Shown piece by piece: positions 1 through 4,779 of a stretch of DNA of 5,756 bases. The notes under the pieces were generated by a model. That model saw only the letters and a list, made by a program, of their open reading frames with translations. It searched no databases and was not told the origin of the DNA. Source of the DNA: Chloroflexota bacterium (GTDB lineage Bacteria; Chloroflexota; Anaerolineae; Anaerolineales; E44-bin32); NCBI GenBank assembly GCA_026390045.1, contig JAPLGR010000250.1:1-5756 (forward strand). The letters are read 5' to 3'. The stretch's first letter is position 1; every line of letters starts with the position of its first letter. The position numbers were made by a program, and so were the translations under genes.

Positions 1-1197
1 ATCCATGCGGGCAATGTGCACGACTACGCACCGGTCGGCTGCCTGGAGAACACGATGGTTGGCAATGATCGCTCCGGCACCGTGGACGCTAATCTGAATC
101 TGCTCAAGGCAGTCGAGCTCGCGCTGACCGGCGGAAACGACCTGGTGCCTTACACCGACCCGATGACCGGCAAGACCGACAAGCCTCAGCGATGGGGTGC
201 GGACACGGGCGATGCCACACGCTTCCAAACCTGGGAGCAGTTCTGGGATGCCTATGCTGCCCAGACGCGTGAGATCATCCGGCGGATTGTTGATCTGTAC
301 GAACAGTCGGAGAGCCTGCGAGCCGAGTATGCGCCCACACCATACGTGTCCTGTCTCGTGCATGGCTGCGCGCAGAAGGGCCTCGACATCACGCAGGGCG
401 GGGCGGAGCTGGGCTACGTGACGATCGAGGCTGTGACGTACGCCACGACGGTCGACTCGCTTCTCGCAGTGAAGTACCTCGTCTTCGATGAGAAGGTCTG
501 CACCATGGCTGAGTTGATCGCTGCATTGCGCGACAACTGGGCGGGGCACGAGGTGCTGCAGGCGCGGGCGCTGCACAAGGCGCCCAAGTACGGGCGGGAC
601 GATGATGCGGCGGATGCGCTAGCGCGCAAGGTCATGGAGCTGTGGACGGACGAGACCTGGCGCTACAAGACGGAGTCGACTGGACGGCAGTTCCGTCCCG
701 GCATGCTGAGTTGGAACTACTGGGTCTCAGACGGGTTCATCATGTCGGCCAGCCCGGATGGCCGGCCGCAAGGCAAGTTCCTTTCGAACGCGCTGTGCCC
801 GTCGAATGGTGCGGACATCAATGGTCCGACCGCCAACGCCAATTCGGTGGGCAAGGCGCTGGGCGGGAAGGCGGCTGACGGGCAGGGGGACTGGGCAGGC
901 TACCTGAACATGCTTCCGAACGGCGGCAGCCACACGATGACCTTCAACCCGTCGATGCTGCGCGACGCCGAGCACCGCGAGAAGTTCAAAGCCTTTCTGC
1001 GCGGCTACGCGGAGAACGGGGGCAGCGCGCTGCAGGTCAACCTGCTGAACGCCGACATGCTGCGTGACGCTCAGGAGCATCCCGAGAACTACCGTCACCT
1101 GCTCGTCCGCGTGACCGGATACAACGCCTACTTCACTACCATCGGTCGCGAGCTGCAGAACGAGATCATCGCTCGCGAGAGCCACCAGATGCGATGA
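1..1197 (+). CDS. Glycyl radical enzyme (PFL-like family), C-terminal part, 5' truncated by window edge
   Basis: The reading frame is open from base 1 (398 codons visible), so the GTG at 16 is not a credible start. Family members usually have about 780-850 residues, so roughly the N-terminal half is missing. Numbering from base 1, the motif GCLE puts the thiyl-radical cysteine at 14 (bases 40-42) with Glu16. Cys-x-Glu is the signature of GRE lyases, dehydratases and decarboxylases; pyruvate formate-lyase has Cys-Cys. A conserved GADINGPTA-type segment lies near residues 271-278. The C-terminal glycyl radical loop RVTGYNAYF carries the radical Gly at 373 (bases 1117-1119), 25 residues from the end, followed by a typical LQNEIIARE tail. 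The protein is a cytoplasmic, oxygen-sensitive homodimer in known relatives. The stop overlaps the activase start. The family call is secure. The substrate is unknown: the substrate-contacting N-terminal region is absent, and the C-terminal half alone does not let me choose among known types. Confidence 0.95.
   Translation: MHAGNVHDYAPVGCLENTMVGNDRSGTVDANLNLLKAVELALTGGNDLVPYTDPMTGKTDKPQRWGADTGDATRFQTWEQFWDAYAAQTREIIRRIVDLYEQSESLRAEYAPTPYVSCLVHGCAQKGLDITQGGAELGYVTIEAVTYATTVDSLLAVKYLVFDEKVCTMAELIAALRDNWAGHEVLQARALHKAPKYGRDDDAADALARKVMELWTDETWRYKTESTGRQFRPGMLSWNYWVSDGFIMSASPDGRPQGKFLSNALCPSNGADINGPTANANSVGKALGGKAADGQGDWAGYLNMLPNGGSHTMTFNPSMLRDAEHREKFKAFLRGYAENGGSALQVNLLNADMLRDAQEHPENYRHLLVRVTGYNAYFTTIGRELQNEIIARESHQMR
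1194..1197 (+). other. ATGA start/stop overlap coupling GRE and activase
   Basis: The activase ATG (1194-1196) overlaps the GRE TGA (1195-1197). With no strong Shine-Dalgarno sequence nearby, re-initiation by ribosomes ending on the GRE message is the likely way the activase is made. This would keep it well below the GRE in amount, which suits a catalytic activase. Confidence 0.8.
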
Positions 1198-2159
1198 CGC
1201 TCGGCCACATCCTGCACCTGCAGCGGCTGTCGACCGAAGACGGGCCGGGGATCCGGACGACCGTGTTCTTGAAGGGCTGCCCGCTGTCGTGTGCATGGTG
1301 CCACAACCCGGAGGCGATCTCCCCGCGCCTTCAGATCCAGTGGTTCGCCGAGCGCTGCCTGGGATGCCGCACCTGCGTGGAAACGTGCCCCAACAAGTGT
1401 CTGCACATGACCGATGCAGGCCTGATCATCGACCGGGACCGCTGCGATGGCTGCGCGGCGTGCGGGCTGGCCTGCCCGTCTGGCGCGCTGGAAGCGCTGG
1501 GCAGGCTGCTGACGGCCGAGGAGCTGATCGCTGAGCTGATCAAGGACCGCGCCTACTTTGCCGCTTCGGGCGGCGGAGTGACGCTTTCTGGCGGCGAGCC
1601 GACGATGCAGCCCGAGTTTGCCGAGGAGCTGCTGCAAGGGCTGCGCGCGGCCGGGATCCACACTGCCCTCGACACGTGCGGCCTTTGCCCGCCGGCAACG
1701 CTTGACCGGCTGCTCCCTCACACGGACCTGGTGCTGTTCGACCTCAAGCTGCTGGACAGCAAGGCTCATCAGCAGTGGACCGGGGCGCCGAACTCGCGGA
1801 TCCTGGACAACCTGCGGCTGGTTGCCGACTTCCGCGACGGCAGAAGCCGCCCGGTCGACCTGTGGATCCGCACGCCGCTGATTCCCGGGGCTACTGTTGG
1901 GGATGAGAACCTGCGTGCCATCGGCCAGTATCTGGCCGCGAATCTTCAGCGTCGCGTGACGCGATGGGAACTGTGCGCGTTCAATAACCTGTGCCGCGAC
2001 CAGTACCGCCGGCTGGGGCAGAAGTGGGCGTTCACCGACACGCCGCTGATGCCGGCCGAAGAACTGCGGGCCTGTCAGACTGTGGCCCGCGCCAGCGGAC
2101 TGGAGGCCGAGATCGTGGCCACTGGCGCCGTCCGCCTCACCGAATGCGCTGTGGAGTGA
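1194..2159 (+). CDS. Glycyl radical enzyme activating enzyme (radical SAM) with two ferredoxin-like clusters
   Basis: This 321-residue activase would generate a 5'-deoxyadenosyl radical from SAM and abstract hydrogen from the glycine of the adjacent GRE. The radical SAM CxxxCxxC motif is C29, C33, C36 within GCPLSCAWCHNPE. An inserted bacterial ferredoxin module follows: C55, C58, C61, C65-Pro and C84, C87, C90, C94-Pro, enough for two further [4Fe-4S] clusters. The SAM-binding GGE motif is at 133-135 (TLSGGEP), DLK at 183-185 and RTPLIPG at 226-232, all in the order expected for the PFL-activase family. The extra cluster domain is typical of activases for GRE eliminases and decarboxylases, and is absent from the shorter pyruvate formate-lyase activase. 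This agrees with the Cys-x-Glu motif of the partner. The ATG overlaps the GRE stop as ATGA and has only a weak purine stretch upstream (GAGAG, 1176-1180), so translation is probably coupled. Every key residue is present. Confidence 0.96.
   Translation: MTLGHILHLQRLSTEDGPGIRTTVFLKGCPLSCAWCHNPEAISPRLQIQWFAERCLGCRTCVETCPNKCLHMTDAGLIIDRDRCDGCAACGLACPSGALEALGRLLTAEELIAELIKDRAYFAASGGGVTLSGGEPTMQPEFAEELLQGLRAAGIHTALDTCGLCPPATLDRLLPHTDLVLFDLKLLDSKAHQQWTGAPNSRILDNLRLVADFRDGRSRPVDLWIRTPLIPGATVGDENLRAIGQYLAANLQRRVTRWELCAFNNLCRDQYRRLGQKWAFTDTPLMPAEELRACQTVARASGLEAEIVATGAVRLTECAVE
2153..2156 (+). promoter_or_regulatory. Ribosome binding site of the split-barrel gene
   Basis: GGAG lies inside the last codons of the activase, six bases before the ATG at 2163. 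It favours this start over the in-frame ATG at 2172, which would be 15 bases away. Confidence 0.65.
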
Positions 2160-2162
2160 CCC

Positions 2163-3014
2163 ATGAGCGAGATGTCGTTCACCTCCTTCTCTGAAGACGA
2201 TATCCGGCGCACACAGCCGGCATTGAAGATCGGCCTCCTGGCAACGGTCACGCCCGCAGGGCTGCCTCACGTGACGATGCTGTCCACCTTGATGGCCTGC
2301 GGATCGGAGCGGCTCTCGTTCGGCGAGTTCACCGAGGGCAGATCGAAGCATCATCTGCGGACGAATCCGCACGTTGGATTCATGATCATGGGTCTGGATC
2401 GCACGCTGTGGCGCGGCAAGGCGAGCTACACCCATTCAGAACGTCACGGACCGGAGTACGAGTTCTACAACAACGTGCCGATGTTCCGCTATAACTCCTA
2501 CTTCGGGGTTCACACGGTCCACTACCTCGACCTGGTCGCCCACACCGGGCGGATGGCGCTGCCCATGAACCGGATCATCTTCGCCGCTGTGCAGACCATG
2601 GTGGCGAGGACCCTGGCGCGAAAGCCCGACGGCGAAGCCGTGTTCAACCCCTGGACTCGCGGCTTCATGAACAAGCTCGACAACCTGAAGTTCCTGTCCT
2701 ACGTGGGGGAGGATGGTTTCCCAGTGATCATCCCGGCCATTCAGACCCAGTGCCTTGGCCCCCGCGAGCTTGCCTTTGCGACGTCGGTCTACTCGGAGGA
2801 GCTGAAGGCCATCCCTGCGGGAGCAGTCGTGGCCTCCTTCGGGCTCGCCCTGACCATGGAGGATGTCCTCCTGCGAGGCGTGTATCAGGGGATCCATCGG
2901 CGGGGTGGGGTGCGTGTTGGCCTGGTGGATGTGGACTGGGTGTACAACCCCATGCCTCCTGTCCCTGGGCAGGTATACCCGGCGACGCCCTTGGAGGCGG
3001 TCACCCGATTCTGA
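2163..3014 (+). CDS. Pyridoxamine 5'-phosphate oxidase-like FMN-binding split-barrel protein
   Basis: The 283-residue protein resembles the PNPOx-like split-barrel flavoprotein superfamily, whose members bind FMN (some bind F420 or heme) and act as oxidoreductases or flavin carriers. Residues 22-90 follow the family pattern: GLLATVTPAGLPHVTMLST strands, then LSFGEFTEGRSKHHLRTNPHV, where a Gly-x-x-x-x-x-Leu-x-x-Asn-Pro segment usually contacts the flavin phosphate, then the WRGKASY strand. Residues about 175-245 (LKFLSYVGEDGFPVIIPAI, then VLLRGVYQGI) look like a second, more divergent split-barrel half. I therefore infer an internal duplication that could form a pseudo-dimer in one chain. There is no signal peptide or membrane segment. 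The gene starts three bases after the activase stop, so it is almost certainly co-transcribed with the GRE pair. The superfamily call is good; cofactor and reaction cannot be read from the sequence, and true pyridoxamine phosphate oxidase activity is unlikely given the length and partners. Confidence 0.8.
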   Translation: MSEMSFTSFSEDDIRRTQPALKIGLLATVTPAGLPHVTMLSTLMACGSERLSFGEFTEGRSKHHLRTNPHVGFMIMGLDRTLWRGKASYTHSERHGPEYEFYNNVPMFRYNSYFGVHTVHYLDLVAHTGRMALPMNRIIFAAVQTMVARTLARKPDGEAVFNPWTRGFMNKLDNLKFLSYVGEDGFPVIIPAIQTQCLGPRELAFATSVYSEELKAIPAGAVVASFGLALTMEDVLLRGVYQGIHRRGGVRVGLVDVDWVYNPMPPVPGQVYPATPLEAVTRF

Positions 3015-3021
3015 CTGACGT

Positions 3022-3026
3022 GGAGG
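3022..3026 (+). promoter_or_regulatory. GGAGG Shine-Dalgarno-like site upstream of kinase
   Basis: GGAGG sits 25 bases before the kinase ATG, too far for direct use, but 11 bases before the ATG of the short leader frame at 3038. It is the only strong ribosome-binding sequence in the gap. Confidence 0.4.
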
Positions 3027-3037
3027 CCCGCGGGGCA

Positions 3038-3055
3038 ATGGTGCGAGTGGCATGA
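3038..3055 (+). CDS. Possible five-codon leader cistron (MVRVA) coupled to the kinase gene
   Basis: An ATG at 3038 opens a tiny frame reading MVRVA, whose TGA (3053-3055) overlaps the kinase ATG (3052-3054) as ATGA. GGAGG at 3022-3026 lies 11 bases before the mini-start, whereas the kinase ATG has no good Shine-Dalgarno at normal distance. Ribosomes loading at GGAGG could read the minicistron and re-initiate on the kinase. This arrangement could be chance in a 37-base gap; nothing shows that the peptide itself has a function. Confidence 0.3.
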   Translation: MVRVA

Positions 3056-4182
3056 TCGATCCAGCAGCGGAGCTCAAAGCCGTGCTCGATCACTACGATC
3101 TCGGTGTCCTCAACAGGACCGAGAAGGACCAGCGCGGCACGGTCAACACCTCGTACATCATTGACCTGCAGAAGGATGGCGTCCCCGCCCGCTACTTCCT
3201 GCGGCGCTACAAAGCCGAGATTCGCCGGGAAGAGATCGTCTTCGAGCACGCGCTGATCGACCACCTGATCGCACGCGGGAACTGCCCGGTGGCGCGCGTC
3301 CATCGTGCCCGTGATGGGACATCCTTCATTCAGCTCGACGTCGCGGGCCGAGCGTACTACGCCATCTTTGACTACCTGCCAGGAGAAGACCGCTACACGT
3401 GGGTGAATCCGCGCTGCACGGCGCGGGAGCTACGCGCTGCCGGCTCGCTGCTGGCGCAGTTCCACTCTGACGTTGCCACGCTCAAGGCCCCCGGCCGGAG
3501 GGCGGAGGCGAAGATCGTCGATCTGCCGCCTGTGATCGAGAGCGCCTGGTCAGAGTGCCGTGCTAGGTCCACAGGGAATCCGTTTGGCCGGTGTGCCGCC
3601 CGGAACGACAGGTTGGTGAGAGACAGCCTGGCGGACGCAGCAGGCGTCCTACGCCGGGCGGCGGGGGATCTGCCCAAAGTCATCATTCACTCGGACTACC
3701 ACCCAGGGAACCTGAGATTCCTGGGGGACGAGATCAGCGGACTCGTGGACTTCGATTGGGCGAAGGTCGATCTGCGCTCCTTCGACGTCGCGCTGGCGGT
3801 GTGGTACTTCTGTGTCTCATGGCAGGGGAGCGCGGACGGCCATCTGCGGATGGGAGGTGCACGGACGTTCCTCAGTGCGTATCAGACGCGACTGAAGCAG
3901 GGAGCGGAGTTCGCGCCTATGTCCCGCGCAGAACTTGCCGTGCTGCCTCACCTGATCTCTGCCAGCAATGTCTATGTCCTCTACTGGGGCCTACGGGATT
4001 ACCTGAGCAAGCCCGTTGACCCGCAGGAGTACCTGGTGTACCTGCGCCACAACATCGGCTTTGCCAGGTGGTTCAAGGATCCATCCCACCTCGCCAGTCT
4101 GCGGGCGATGTTGACGGCTTTGCCGCGCCCGAAACGCGCGTCGAGAGTGACAGGCGGGAAGGACCAGCCGGGATGCTCATAG
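3052..4182 (+). CDS. APH / homoserine-kinase-II-like small-molecule phosphotransferase
   Basis: The 376-residue protein belongs to the aminoglycoside phosphotransferase/choline kinase fold, which transfers the ATP gamma-phosphate to a hydroxyl of a small molecule. The N-lobe has the nucleotide-loop segment RGTVNTSYII (28-37), as in ThrB-type homoserine kinases, then YFLRRYK (48-54) where the ATP-contacting basic residue falls, and a helix with E62 and E65. The C-lobe has the catalytic HSDYHPGNL (213-221: D215 catalytic base, N220 metal ligand) followed by the metal-binding DFDWAK (233-238: D233 replacing the DFG aspartate). All catalytic residues are present, so it should be active. The ATG at 3052 gives a normal N-terminus beginning just before a helix of the usual type. 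It lies 37 bases after the split-barrel gene and probably belongs to the same operon. Its substrate is unknown: homoserine, choline, hydroxylysine, ethanolamine and amino-sugar kinases all share this core. Antibiotic resistance is unlikely in this setting. Confidence 0.85.
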   Translation: MIDPAAELKAVLDHYDLGVLNRTEKDQRGTVNTSYIIDLQKDGVPARYFLRRYKAEIRREEIVFEHALIDHLIARGNCPVARVHRARDGTSFIQLDVAGRAYYAIFDYLPGEDRYTWVNPRCTARELRAAGSLLAQFHSDVATLKAPGRRAEAKIVDLPPVIESAWSECRARSTGNPFGRCAARNDRLVRDSLADAAGVLRRAAGDLPKVIIHSDYHPGNLRFLGDEISGLVDFDWAKVDLRSFDVALAVWYFCVSWQGSADGHLRMGGARTFLSAYQTRLKQGAEFAPMSRAELAVLPHLISASNVYVLYWGLRDYLSKPVDPQEYLVYLRHNIGFARWFKDPSHLASLRAMLTALPRPKRASRVTGGKDQPGCS

Positions 4183-4222
4183 CCTCATGCGGCATACGTG
4201 CGTCTCGCATCGAAAGACACCG

Positions 4223-4231
4223 TGGTAGTAT
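4223..4231 (+). promoter_or_regulatory. Possible extended -10 promoter for the cupin gene
   Basis: TGG-TAGTAT (TGn at 4223-4225, hexamer at 4226-4231) matches an extended -10 element; four of six hexamer bases fit TATAAT, including the key TA...T. No clear -35 box is visible about 17 bases upstream. Transcription would begin near 4238, giving a leader of about 60 bases that can fold into a small hairpin (GGT/TCCG at 4244-4250 with CGGA/ACC at 4259-4267). The 117-base spacer 4183-4299 shows no terminator with a T-run after the kinase gene, so read-through from the operon is also possible. Confidence 0.35.
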
Positions 4232-4289
4232 GAGTGCTGGCAAGGTTCCGTTTGGCACCGGACGACCGGCGCTACTCGCAGAGTCAATC

Positions 4290-4296
4290 AGGAGGG
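4290..4296 (+). promoter_or_regulatory. Strong Shine-Dalgarno deciding the cupin start
   Basis: AGGAGGG ends three bases before the ATG at 4300 and selects it over the upstream in-frame ATG at 4234, which has no ribosome-binding site and would add 22 residues unlike the family N-terminus. Confidence 0.8.
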
Positions 4297-4299
4297 AAC

Positions 4300-4680
4300 A
4301 TGACAGGGTACGTTGGGCCAATCGAGAAAGAGACAGAGAAGAACAAGTACTTCCGGAAGGTGCTCTACACCGGGAAGCATGCCCAGCTGGTGGTGATGTG
4401 CCTGCAAGGCGGCGAGGATATCGGCAACGAGGTCCATGCCGATGTCGACCAGTTCTTCCGCATCGAGGAGGGCTCCGCCAAATTCATCTTCAACGGGAAG
4501 GAAGAGCATCTCGTTGAGGATGGTGAGGCTGTGATCGTCCCGGCCGGGACGTACCACAATGTTGTCAATGCCTCCAAGACCAAGGTGCTGCAGCTCTATA
4601 CCATCTACAGCCCGCCGAATCACCCGGATGGCACGATTCACAAGACCAAGGCCGAAGCGGTCGCCGCGGAACACCACTAA
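4300..4680 (+). CDS. Small single-domain cupin protein
   Basis: The start at 4300 gives a 126-residue protein beginning MTGYVGPIEK, a normal length for one cupin_2 barrel. Cupin motif 1 is recognisable at about 38-58, with H46, D48, D50, Q51 and E56-E57-G58 in GNEVHADVDQFFRIEEG. The usual second histidine of HxH is Asp (HxD). Motif 2 is clear at 75-90, GEAVIVPAGTYHNVVN, with the metal-ligand H86. The tail contains an LYTIYSPPNHPDGTIHKTKA segment, which I recall as characteristic of a widespread uncharacterised cupin family. It probably binds one metal ion in a cytoplasmic beta-barrel; no signal peptide is visible. Cupins of this size include sugar isomerases, dioxygenases and binding proteins, and I cannot choose among them. 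It follows the GRE operon but appears to have its own promoter and ribosome-binding site, so a link to the upstream pathway is uncertain. Confidence 0.88.
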   Translation: MTGYVGPIEKETEKNKYFRKVLYTGKHAQLVVMCLQGGEDIGNEVHADVDQFFRIEEGSAKFIFNGKEEHLVEDGEAVIVPAGTYHNVVNASKTKVLQLYTIYSPPNHPDGTIHKTKAEAVAAEHH

Positions 4681-4686
4681 GCACGC

Positions 4687-4725
4687 AACCGACTTCCGAA
4701 GCCCACACGACTTCAGGGGTCGGTT
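4687..4725 (+). terminator. Hairpin just after the cupin stop, probable terminator without T-run
   Basis: Arms 4687-4701 and 4711-4725 pair over 15 positions with one C-A mismatch (4697/4715) and two G-U wobbles (4694/4718, 4695/4717), closing a nine-base loop. The wobbles pair only in RNA read from the + strand, so the structure favours the cupin transcript. It begins six bases after the stop codon. No U-tract follows, so it may be a Rho-assisted or RNA 3'-end-stabilising structure instead of a classical terminator. Confidence 0.5.
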
Positions 4726-4733
4726 CGACAAGA

Positions 4734-4774
4734 GCCGGGCCAGCAGGCGCTCACAGAGTGAGCGCTGGCCCGGC
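4734..4774. terminator. Strong GC-rich hairpin between convergent genes, probable bidirectional terminator
   Basis: The left arm (4734-4742 plus 4747-4754) pairs perfectly with the right arm (4758-4774): 17 base pairs, a four-base bulge GCAG at 4743-4746 and an AGA loop. There are no wobbles, so it folds equally well on either strand. It lies between the cupin stop (4680) and the GNAT stop (4780-4782). On the minus strand it is followed by a weakly T-rich TCTTGTCG, and on the plus strand by no T-run. It probably ends the GNAT transcript and backs up the preceding hairpin for the cupin transcript. Confidence 0.65.
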
Positions 4775-4779
4775 GCGCG

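Noticed and set aside
16..60. GTG at 16 as the start of the first gene
   Set aside because: The frame is open to base 1, and the catalytic Cys lies only a few residues further on, whereas GREs need about 400 residues before it.
727..1296. A 189-codon minus-strand frame opposite the GRE C-terminus
   Set aside because: It overlaps the conserved glycyl radical region on the other strand and shows no recognisable motif or ribosome-binding site.
1128..2435. A 435-codon open frame on the minus strand opposite the activase gene
   Set aside because: It runs antisense to a gene with every radical SAM and ferredoxin motif. Its translation is rich in Arg, Ala, Gln and His with no domain pattern, as expected for antisense frames in GC-rich DNA.
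2436..3077. A 213-codon minus-strand frame opposite the split-barrel gene
   Set aside because: Low-complexity composition and full overlap with a better supported gene make it an antisense shadow.
3052..4182. Aminoglycoside resistance gene
   Set aside because: The fold is shared, but the ThrB-like N-lobe and operon position behind a GRE suggest a metabolic kinase; no resistance or mobile element context is present.
4187..4210. ATGCG...CGCAT inverted repeat after the kinase stop as a terminator
   Set aside because: Only five pairs with a long loop and no T-run; this is within what chance gives in such sequence.
4251..4267. TTTGGCACC as a possible sigma-54 -24 element before the cupin gene
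   Set aside because: The -12 TTGC element is missing at the required spacing (bases there read GACC).
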